Origin: Steromphala cineraria
Taxonomy: Eukaryota; Mollusca; Gastropoda; Trochida; Trochidae
NCBI GenBank assembly: GCA_916613615.1
Contig: OU744735.1
Location: 57,466,082-57,530,081, forward strand
Direction of reading: 5' to 3'
Length of the DNA stretch: 64,000 nt
Both the position numbers and the translations under genes were made by a program. Under the pieces are notes generated by a model. It saw nothing but the letters and a program-made list of their open reading frames with translations. It was not told the origin of the DNA and searched no databases. Positions 50,736 through 60,546 of this stretch are shown piece after piece; the stretch's first letter is position 1, and each line of letters opens with the position of its first letter.

Positions 50736-51980
50736 TTACATAATTAGAGTGGGAAACGTGTTGAAGTATTTTTACGCATTCTTAGTTTATCGTACAGACA
50801 TTTGTCTTCAAAACAAATTGTTTTTGACTCACGACAAAACAAGAGCATAAAATCGTTGAAATGGCAGAAATTACAATGCTAAATGCCTTCTCTTGGTACC
50901 AAAGTGTAATTCTTTCTTGTTCAAAAACTAACTTGGGGAAAAGTATGCTGAAAAGAAGAAATGCGTGTAAGTCTTTGGCTAAAACAGAGCCAATAAACAG
51001 TTGGTACATTTAAAACAAACTATGTTGGCATAAATGACAAACGGTGAAATGGCATCAATATGATGTTTATTAACAAGTTTAACAGGTTACTGTAGGTGAA
51101 ATGAATCACAAAGTGAGATGCCAAACTTTAATTATAATAAACACCATAGCACCAACAAAATGTTGATATAAATGTATTAACTTGAACCTCAAATGCAAAA
51201 AGACAGGGTAAGGTGGGTGGGGCTTGATAACACAGTTATACATGCTTACACGCATGCACTTAACATCAGTGGCTCTTTATAAACCCGCACGTCATGAACC
51301 TTACTGACAACGAAATAAAATCTGAGCTATTTTATAAACTTAATGTATGTGACCAGTATTTTCACAGATTATCTTCTCTTGATAAGGCTATTTACTTGCT
51401 GACCAATATACACCACATCAAATCCATCGCCGCAACAGTGATTGGTCATAGTTAGAACAATGTGTGACCTTGACCTTTGAAGGATTGCAGCGGAAACCCT
51501 ATCACAATTTTGTACTTCTCCAAAGATTATATATACCAATTCTTACAGTGATTACATAACTCGTGACCTTGACTTTTGACCTTGAAAGCGAACATGTCAA
51601 AATATATCCCTTGGGTTATAGGCAGTGAGTAATGAATAAGAGCTCTGGAAAGCTTCTAAGTGGAAAAGTTATGGCCAGTAGCTAGCTATAGTACGAGTGC
51701 AGCGGTGGCGGTGGCGGTTGAAACTGCACAAAAACTGCTAACAACATCTTATATATTATTTCATACATACATAAGTATACTTGGCATGGATTCAAAGTGA
51801 TAAATAGCCAGTTGACTACAGCCATTATTATTGCTTTTAAATGCTTATATTAATAAATTAATTATGATGATGTGATAACATATTCATTGTCAATGTCAGT
51901 AGTTGCAATGTACAGAAAAATCATGCATGCATTGATGTTGTTGAAAAATCATAAGGGATCACACATGTAAATACCTAAGG
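50736..51980. other. Intergenic sequence with repeat-like block
   Basis: No gene recognised. At 51465-51605 TGACCTTGACC-type phrases recur (near 51471 and 51563-51583), giving several TGACCT hexamers in direct orientation; probably part of a dispersed repeat. Confidence 0.35.
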
Positions 51981-52456
51981 GGTACGGGATAGCTCAGTGG
52001 GCAAGAGCGCCGGTCTGACGTTGCTGAAGTCCGGTGTTCGAATCCCATCCAGGCCAAGGTGTAAAAACCTAGAGTTCACCTCTGTTAGAACTCTATAAGT
52101 GTCACCCTGGAGCCCTAGTGTGTAGTGCAACAAAAGTTGCGCACTTAAAAGATCTCACGAATTCATGTCAGTGGCTGAATGGTGGATACATGAACATGTG
52201 CAAACGCCGAGCTGTCGGTTATCAGCGTTCAGCAGTGTTGGACAAACTGCTGTGACTATGTGTCTCAGTTCACTAAGCTGTGAATGGGTACCCTGCGAGG
52301 CATAGAATGGTCCCTAACCTGAGCGCCATATATGGATGGTTAAATTGGAAAAAATAATCGAACGGTGAAAGAATGCCATTGACCAGGGGAAACAATTTAA
52401 GCGCCTTGAGCAACTACGAGTGGATGGACGTGTGCGCTATATAAATATTCATGTAC
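51981..52456 (+). mobile_element. Composite tRNA-derived SINE, about 475 bp
   Basis: The head carries a pol III A box (TAGCTCAGTGG, 51990-52000) and B box (GTTCGAATCC, 52036-52045). The body contains AGTTGCGCACTTAAAAGATC and CACTAAGCTGTGAATGGGTA. The tail reads GCGCCTTGAGC...GTGCGCTATATAAATATTC. This head, conserved body and LINE-like tail structure is typical of long invertebrate SINEs. The tRNA head does not fold as a full tRNA because its 3' acceptor half is replaced by the body. Confidence 0.8.
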
Positions 52457-52876
52457 TAACTTGAAAATGTACACTTGTATGTGCGTTTAAATATGTAATT
52501 ACGTCAAGCTACACACACATACGCATATGCATGTAGCTATTCTTCTCTTAGCAAATTGCATGTTTGAAAATTGTATGAGTGTGTATGCAGTCTGATTAAA
52601 ATCGACCGTACTCCGAGGATTGAAATAAATAAACTTAGATTTCAGCCCCGAAACTATTTAATTGGAGATTTGTACCGAGCTAACCGAAGTTACGAAAACT
52701 AAAGTTGCTATATGCTATATACCTAAACATGCCAATAATCATTTTTAGTGATTACACTATTGAATGGACTCTGAAAACGAACAATTAGTGAATTCATTAG
52801 AACTGCAATTCGGACTAATCATTAAACGTTAAAGTAATCATTAAACGTTATCGTCAACATAACGAGGGCCAAAAGA

Positions 52877-53770
52877 AGAAACAAAAATGACTGTTGGTCA
52901 AAATTCCGTCGCTTACGTAATGATGTTGTTAATTCAATTCAAATGTCAAAAAGAAAATATGAAGCAAGATTGGAGTAGGAAATAAATCGGAATTTGGTAC
53001 TAAAACATGGTGAAAATTAATTAAAATGTATACAAGCAAGAACAAAAGAAGTTCACTATTTCCTCCTACAGTAAAATACAACGTTGGTTATGATGATGAT
53101 CAAGATATAGCAAGTATTCAAAATAATTACTTTGTTGAGCAAGCTACTGTTTCAAAACCCGATAGCTCAATCCCTCATGTATATCGATTTGATAATTCAT
53201 TTTCTGAACTACTTCTCGGAAAGAATGAGGTGAAAGACATTCTTTTACCACTTGATATTGCCTAGTCATGTGGCCCGGACGGTATCGGAAATCGTGCTTT
53301 AAAATTTTGCGCAGTGAACTTTTCAACGATTCCTTGAACGATTGTCTGTTCCAATCTTTATGAGTCATATGTTCTTTCTATTCGTTAAAAATATAACCAA
53401 AATGAATGTGCTAACTATCGGCTTGTAGCACTGACAAGTTGCACTGCATAAGTTTTTGAAAAATGTATCTTTATGTATTCAATTTCTTAGTAGACAACAA
53501 CTTATTGGTCAGTGTACGGTCAGATTCTATGCCAGGAGATTTGATGGTAAGCAACTCGTTTCTATATGACTCTATAAATAAGGCCCTCGATGGCGGTGAA
53601 GACTTGGCGTCTTCTATGTAATTAAAAAGGGGGTATGCCACACATTTGCAAATTAGAATATTATACGCGTACGAAAGATGAGGGAAATTTTTAAATTGGT
53701 TTCAGAGTTATCTAGAAAACCGAGTGCAACGAATTTTATAAACCTTAGTGACTTCACTCCATTGTCTCTC
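52877..53770 (+). pseudogene. Decayed non-LTR retrotransposon reverse transcriptase, N-terminal and core remnants
   Basis: Translating 53026-53340 in one frame gives a LINE-type linker and RT start: QNNYFVEQ, then NEVKDILLPLDIA, a stop, then CGPDGIGNRALKF (compare the family pattern L-x-x-x-K-x-x-G-P-D-G-I). Further RT pieces follow in other frames, e.g. NYRLVALTSC near 53410 and WFQSYLENRVQRIL near 53700. Several stops and frameshifts make it non-functional. It runs straight into the family 1 MITE at 53781. Confidence 0.75.
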
Positions 53771-53780
53771 TTTATATATC

Positions 53781-54286
53781 TTAAAGTGACACAGAGTATC
53801 TATCTTAAAATTTTAGTTGGTTTTGATAAGCTACAAAATATCTTATATGCTGATTGAAGTTCATATCTCATCACTGGACTTGCAAATCATTATATATATT
53901 TATGCATAATATCTCTAAACTGCTTGATTTTATGGAAAAATCAAGAAAACATCTCAAATACGTTTAATATTCGAAATTATGCATCCAATTTATCTACCTA
54001 TTAGTTACAATACCTAATAAACACTATCGAATCGAATATATCTTCCTGTCAGCTTATGACAAGGTTTCAAAATTACGTTTTTTTTTGCGAATTTGTGCGC
54101 GCCACTCTAGCCATATTGTCAGGTTTTCGATCAAAATCCCGACTTTGAATGGTCGTATTTTCGCTCTAATGTACTGACTGACCTTTAACTTGTTATTTTC
54201 AGTAACAGTTAGTGGTTCCCGATGTAATAACATCTATTCAAAATTTGACTTATGTGATCCTATCAACAGACTCTGTGTCCCTTTAA
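53781..54286 (+). mobile_element. MITE-like element, family 1 copy C
   Basis: Full-length copy (506 bp) from TTAAAGTGACACAGAGTATC to ACTCTGTGTCCCTTTAA, closely similar to 558-1055. It sits at the broken end of LINE RT sequence and so probably inserted into the already present retrotransposon. Confidence 0.85.
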
Positions 54287-54949
54287 TTTCCTTCTGACTC
54301 ACACGACAAGGTTTTTTTCCGAGTAATGTCCCTCGGTTGAAGGGTATAATCAACATAATCGTTCTGCAAGGTAGGATATGATTATGATGTATCCCTCTTC
54401 AAATCATAATTTTCTAACGATGTAATTAATGATTATCTGTGAAATAACTATCACTTTTGAAAAATAACATAACTTAATTTTTGCCACTGCAAATGTTTTT
54501 GGCGAAATGCCGTCTTGATCCTGCACTGTGCCACTACCGAACGCTGAACCCAACGCTGTGACTACTGAGCCGCTATGAAGATCATATGTTAGATCCTCTT
54601 ATATGAAGGTCTGAGTTTGGGTTGTTGGATATTTTACGGCCGCTTCTGTTCTTTCCCATTCTTTTACGTTATCGTTCATGTCGATGTAATTATAAATTGT
54701 TGGCGGTTTTTCAAATAGATAAGACATGGTTTGTGGGCATTAAGAATAAAAGATGTTTGCCCGTGGGCCGTATGTTAAAGAAGTCTCTCTCCTATGACAC
54801 ATGATCTTTCCTATATTGTTTTCCTATAACATTTCCTATGCATTTGTTTATATTCCCTTCTGTATCTTTCTCTCTGTATTTACGTTAGGCCCTTTCCATT
54901 ACCTTTCCAATGGTATATATACATGCTTTTACTTGATTAGCAACGACAT
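54287..54949. other. Sequence between LINE fragments
   Basis: No clear coding similarity; may be decayed retrotransposon or unrelated insertion. Confidence 0.3.
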
Positions 54950-54987
54950 CATTCTCTCCCCACAGAGGCAGCTCAGTCATACCTGAA
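54950..54987 (+). mobile_element. Single arm of hairpin element, family H copy 3
   Basis: CATTCTCTCCCCACAGAGGC followed by AGCTCAGTCATACCTGAA matches one arm of 36412-36495 with one substitution; the complementary arm is missing. Confidence 0.75.
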
Positions 54988-55141
54988 CAAACCTCTGTTC
55001 TTATAGGTCAAATGCATGGGATAGAAGGGTAAATATTTGATTGGGGGCAATCCAAGTTAGTTGTACAATTTAGCGACGCCGTTTCAAAAGTGGTCATTCA
55101 CTTAACCTCGCACTTTTACGTGTGCTCCGGCAAATCTATCA

Positions 55142-56210
55142 CTAAAATTAAACATCCAGGGGAGGTAAGTTTTCTTTGACAAACCATCGTTTTTAAATGA
55201 TTGCACTGAATATGTCATGTGCGACTGGAGTCATGGCAAGTCACCTTTTAGTTAAGCTATTCAGCAATATGCAAGTCAGTGCAAAATTCTAGACATAAAA
55301 CTAAATGCCTCCTTAAATCTTCCTAAATCATGCCCATGGTGCCTAAAACAACCTTCAGTAAATGCTAACCTGGCCTCAATGGTTGACTAACAGATGAACC
55401 CAGTCATTATCAAAGCAATTGCAGAAGATTCCATCAACTCAAATTACTCAGGATTCACACACATTTATACAGATGTCTCTAAAGATCCTGTTTCTGGGCG
55501 TGTTGGTGCGGCATTTTATGTTCCTTCACTCGATATATATGAAGTGTACAGACTACACGACCAATTATCTATATTTGCGGCAGAGTTAACAGCAATTCTA
55601 AAAGCATTGCTTTGGGTTAAAAACCATGACCATGAGTCAATAATTTTTACAGATTCCTTGGCCGCTGATCAAGCCATGCAATCAGGAGTGCAAGGCCAAC
55701 GAAGTGATATTTTATATGATATATTTTATTTAGACACCTTTTTGAATACCATATATATCAGTTGTGCTATTGTATGGGTTCCAGCACACGTGGGTCTCAG
55801 TGGTAATGAGAGAGCAGATCAACTTGCCAAGTCTGCTCTAACAAAAGCACAAGTCAACGTATTGGACTATTTGCCAATTCCAAAAGATTACTTCACTGTT
55901 ATACATAAAGCAATTTGCCAACTGTGGCAAAGTGACTGGGATCATGGCACCAATGCCAGACATATGTGCAACTTATGCCCTAAAGTAACTAAGCATGTAA
56001 AGATTCGTCGTCAAAAGAGAAGAGATGAAGTCGTTTTGACTCGATTAAGACTCGGCCACTGTGGCTGAAATGCATACAAACACATTTTAGACAAAGATAA
56101 ATCTCCTATGTGTCAGGATTGTGCTGGCAATTGCCCAGAAACTGTTTTTCATGTTTAATTGAGTGCGAGGGACATAATATACTACAGACTACTCAAAAAA
56201 ATTATTGATA
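55142..56210 (+). pseudogene. Non-LTR retrotransposon C-terminal region with RNase H domain
   Basis: The 224-codon open part (55394-56068) is an RNase H-type domain, which removes the RNA strand from RNA:DNA hybrids in some LINE clades. The four acidic residues are present: D27 (YTDVSKD), E64 (AAELTAI), D87 (FTDSLAA) and D142 (NERADQLA), with VPAHVGLSGNE before the last. After a TGA at 56066, the reading continues as a zinc-knuckle-like tail (CQDC...ETVFHV, then a one-base shift into LIEC). Upstream, fragments in other frames look like the region linking RT and RNase H. It may belong to the same element as 52877-53770; the gap between them is larger than expected unless insertions are allowed for. 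Confidence 0.82.
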
Positions 56211-57187
56211 TAATACCAATAGAATTGTTTATTACTGTGTCTTGTTGTCATCAAAACTCTTCATACATACAATATTAAAATACACAACCAGGCCTGATCG
56301 GACCAAAAAAAGACACTATTTAATAACGCCTTACCCTTTGGGCAGTGCAAGTACCCGTTAAAATTGTGGATCGTTTGCTAAAAGAGATAATTACTATCGC
56401 CTAATCGGTATCTTTCTACCTTTGATGATATACGTCTACAATTATACTAATACATCAATGGGAATCTTAGTTTTAGCGTACCCTTGGGGCTAGCAGCAAG
56501 GCGGCCAACAAAGACTCGTATTGTCGAAGTCAAAAGAATAATAAATAAAATAGTAAAATAAATGAAAACAAGCACCAATTATTTTGAGACAGTAAAGGAA
56601 TGTAACGTGGTCAAAACTTATATATATTATCTTAACAGAGTGTTTTCGAATCTTCATCGTCATATATTCTTTCAAAACAACACATTGACTCCATCGCTTT
56701 ATCCTTCAAATTGAGTCAGTAGTTTATGTCTATAGTTTAATCCAGTCGTGATATTTAAGATTAGATCGACAGATCTATATTTGTTAATACAGAAGGATCT
56801 AATATTAAGACCTGTGGATCTAAATTTATTTTATTATTGCATACTGTGGCAGCTGAGCAATTGCGAAGACAACCCGGACCTTGAAAAATCTAAATTATGA
56901 AAAATCGTGAAGTTTCCTCTTTTGGGATTGGGCTCAAATTGTAAACCAAATTTAAGATTTCAGATTGCGTAAGAAATGAGTAATAGATTAACAGATACAT
57001 TTATAAGTATTGTCCCTATTTTTGTTTTTATTGTTATGGTTGCTTCATTTTATAGACTTTTGTTACAATACTCACCCTCCGGTTGAATCAGGAAACTGGT
57101 AATCTATTATCTAAATTACCGCGGGCGCATTCGGAACGATCTCACATTAGATCTCACAACTGAAAAATCAAAATTTTATTAAATAAC
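56211..57187. other. Intergenic sequence
   Basis: No gene recognised. Confidence 0.35.
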
Positions 57188-57263
57188 CATTCTCTCCCCA
57201 CAGAGGCAACTCAGTCATGCCTGAGTTAACGTATGAGCGAGTTGCCTCTGTGGGGAGAGAATG
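57188..57263. mobile_element. 76-bp hairpin element, family H copy 2
   Basis: The arms of 28 bp beginning CATTCTCTCCCCACAGAGGC are exact reverse complements; the central part has diverged (TCATGCCTGAGTTAACGTAT). The flanking bases extend the pairing by two or three (ACC/GGT). Homologous to 36412-36495. Confidence 0.85.
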
Positions 57264-58954
57264 GTAAATATTACAGGAAACAGTCATGTAAAATCCCTCG
57301 CCATCGTCTATAATATGTTTAGAAGACGAAATATGTCGACTGACTAAACGATTTTTACTCCATCTTTGTTTTGTATTTTGCTTATATACTGATATTTATG
57401 CGTGTATGCTGATCATACGTATGCTTGTGCGTGTGCGTGTGCGTTTGCGTTTGAATGTGTGTGAGTGTATATGCGTGTTTGAATGTGTGTGTGGATATTT
57501 AAATGTTAATGTTTGAATTATGCATAAACTGTAAGTCTGGATGTTGTTTTTTGAATAACTGGTTTTAAAAAATGTCTTTCAAATGATTTTATAGCAAAAT
57601 GTTACACGTTGATAAAATATATTTCTTCTTCTGTATGATGTGTCTCACCTTCTGTATAAAGGCATCGAGTTACCAATAGAAATGTGGGGACAATGGAGGT
57701 CCGTGTAGTTGCTGCCTTCCTGACATTATACGAGGGAATTTACCATATTTTGCATTGTGGACAGAGAAAATTGGATCATACAAGATGGATCGATTATCAA
57801 TATTTATATTATAAATAATAAATACTTCTGCTTGTTATCTGTGTATATATTATTCATTTTCCGCTCAAAGATATGCTATCTGGTTATAGGTTATAGGAGA
57901 CCCTCGTGTTGTCAATGAACTGCAATTCTTGAAGAAAATCTCACTTTGACTCCTGGTTTCATGTACGTGACGTTGCGGTATTCGGATTATTCCGGTGCAA
58001 ACCAAGGATGTACTCTCACGTGACACGTTGAAGCTAAATTCACACGAACCTTTTATATGACTACTTGTAATTTTCAACGCCCAATAAAGCAATCTATCAG
58101 TCTTTGCGTATGATGTTTCAAGAATAATGTTTGACTAATTAACGCGCACCTTCTTATTTTGATCAAATCGGCGACTTCCTATCTTACATTGTAGCTTTAT
58201 TGAACCAATTAAACTTATTAATAGGTAAGCAGCATCCATAGCAATTGAAATATGTAGCAGTTCGTGCACTGTCCCTTTAATTACCCGTGTGAGTCATTAC
58301 ACGTTGATGGCAGGTGTCTGTCTGATTGTGAACCACTGACATGTCACAAGCACTCTGGGATCATAAGGGTTAGAGATCTCGGTCCATTTATTATGTTTAT
58401 ATCTAAAAACAATTTGAGAAAACACTGACAGTATTTGACAGTTCTATGGCAATTATTTGACAATAACATGACAACTGTATAACATTTAAATGTCAATTAT
58501 TTCGCGATTTAATGACAACTACTTGAAAGGTTATATGAATAGATATGACAAATTAATAAACGCTTCCCACATCATTCTCATAATATGATTTCAAACCAAA
58601 CTATTTACAAAATTTTATTATACAAGATTATGCAATTACCAGTTGGTATAATTGACAACCAAGAGCGCTACTCCACTAAGGAAATGAAACAAATCTTCTT
58701 ACAATTTACTAGGTGAAAAGTAAAAGGGTTATGCAATTTCTTAAGGTTAATCGGTAGCATGAATGCGGATGCATTGAATGTACGTGGAGTTTGTGCGTGA
58801 TTGTATAGAGGTTGTATATTTAAAGGTGAGAAAGTTGTCCCTTCGTTCTAGTCTTCCATTGTCACCAGCTGACAGGTTTGCTGATTTTAGTTTTAGGATT
58901 TAAAGAGACTGTTATATTCACTTGAGATATTTCACGGTTGGCTGATCAGGTATC
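57264..58954. other. Intergenic sequence with a degenerate GT-rich microsatellite
   Basis: No gene recognised. A TG/CG-rich microsatellite spans about 57420-57500 (GTGCGTGTGCGTGTGCGTTT). Confidence 0.4.
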
Positions 58955-59822
58955 GAGGCCTGGTTTGTATTGCAGTTGAAGTGTAGTGCTTAGTGGAGGC
59001 CTGGTTTGTATTGCAGTTGAAGTGTAGTGCTTAGTGGAGGCCTGGTTTGTATTGCAGTTTAAGTGTAGTGCTTAGTGGAGGCCTTGTTTGTATTGCAGTT
59101 TAAGTGTAATGCTTAGTGGAGGCCTGGTTTGTATTGCAGTTGAAGTGTAGTGCTTAGTGGAGGCCTGGTTTGTATTGCAGTTGAAGTGTAGTGCTTAGTG
59201 GAGGCCTGGTTTGTATTGCAGTTGAAGTGTAGTGCTTAGTGGAGGCCTGGTTTGTATTGCAGTTTAAGTGTAGTGCTTAGTGGAGGCCTTGTTTGTATTG
59301 CAGTTGAAGTGTAGTGCTTAGTGGAGGCCTGGTTTGTATTGCAGTTTAAGTGTAGTGCTTAGTGGAGGCCTGGTTTGTATTGCAGTTTAAGTGTAGTGCT
59401 TAGTGGAGGCCTGGTTTGTATTGCAGTTTAAGTGTAGTGCTTAGTGGAGGCCTGGTTTGTATTGCAGTTTAAGTGTAGTGCTTAGTGGAGGCCTGGTTTG
59501 TATTGCAGTTTAAGTGTAGTGCTTAGTGGAGGCCTGGTTTGTATTGCAGTTTAAGTGTAGTGCTTAGTGGAGGCCTGGTTTGTATTGCAGTTTAAGTGTA
59601 GTGCTTAGTGGAGGCCTGGTTTGTATTGCAGTTTAAGTGTAGTGCTTAGTGGAGGCCTGGTTTGTATTGCAGTTTAAGTGTAGTGCTTAGTGGAGGCCTG
59701 GTTTGTATTGCAGTTGAAGTTTAGTGCTTAGTGGAGGCCTTGTTTGTATTGCAGTTTAAGTGTAGTGCTTAGTGGAGGCCTGGTTTGTATTGCAGTTTAA
59801 GTGAAGTGCTTAGTGGAGGCCT
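58955..59822 (+). repeat. 41-bp tandem array, about twenty-one copies
   Basis: Units read GAGGCCTGGTTTGTATTGCA then GTTTAAGTGTAGTGCTTAGTG. Two main variants, GCAGTTGAAG and GCAGTTTAAG, are unevenly distributed: TGAAG units dominate the left third and TTAAG units the interior. A few units read CCTTG instead of CCTGG. Frame is not maintained; non-coding. Confidence 0.97.
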
Positions 59823-60075
59823 TGTGGGATGTTTGTTGTTGGTATAACATTTTCATGTAAACTGATAGCGCTGCATATGATAAACAAATAGATATAATAA
59901 CTATTATTTTGCTTTTAAGCGATTGAGGTTGGCATAGTTTATAACATAAATTCAAAGCATGTCAATCTGTATCTCCAAATTTCACTTATTTGGTAGTGTA
60001 TTTTTTAAAGGAAATCCCATAACTGCAATGCAAAAAACAAAACCAGCAACCCAAAGACCATAACCGACAAAACAC
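59823..60075. other. Spacer
   Basis: Short AT-rich spacer; nothing recognised. Confidence 0.35.
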
Positions 60076-60445
60076 AATACACTATCCACAATTGATAATA
60101 CATAATACACTATCCACAATTGATAATACATAATACACAAACCACGATTTTGAATACACAAACCACAATTGGTAATACACAAACTATAATTGGCAATACA
60201 CAAACCACAATAGGCAATACACAAATTATAACCGGCAATAAACAAATTATATCAGGCAATACAAAAACCCTAACCGGCAATACACAAATCATAAACAGCA
60301 AAACCCAATGGACAATGTACAAACCACAATAGGCAATACACAATCTATATAACTGACAATACACAATTTATAACCGGAAATACACAAACCACAATATGCA
60401 GTATAGGCAGTATAGGCAATACACAAACCATAACCGGCAATACGC
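60076..60445 (+). repeat. Degenerate 21-bp tandem array
   Basis: Imperfect units of GGCAATACACAAACCATAACC and shorter derivatives. Minus-strand frames stay partly open and give Cys/Leu/Ile-rich repeats (CIAYCGLCI), which look fortuitous. The right end of the array is duplicated on the far side of the retrotransposon at 60547-63573. Confidence 0.85.
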
Positions 60446-60546
60446 AAAAACACAATCTGCCTTTTCCGGGTATCTGTTGTCAAATTGACATGTTGACAGA
60501 TATTAATCATGATATTATGAGATAATGATTTTAAAAAGGAAAGACT
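60417..60546 (+). repeat. 130-bp direct repeat, left copy
   Basis: The segment from CAATACACAAACCATAACCG to TAAAAAGGAAAGACT is repeated at 63574-63703 with a single difference (CCA/CTA). It ends exactly where retrotransposon sequence begins, so it behaves as a target-site duplication. Confidence 0.9.
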
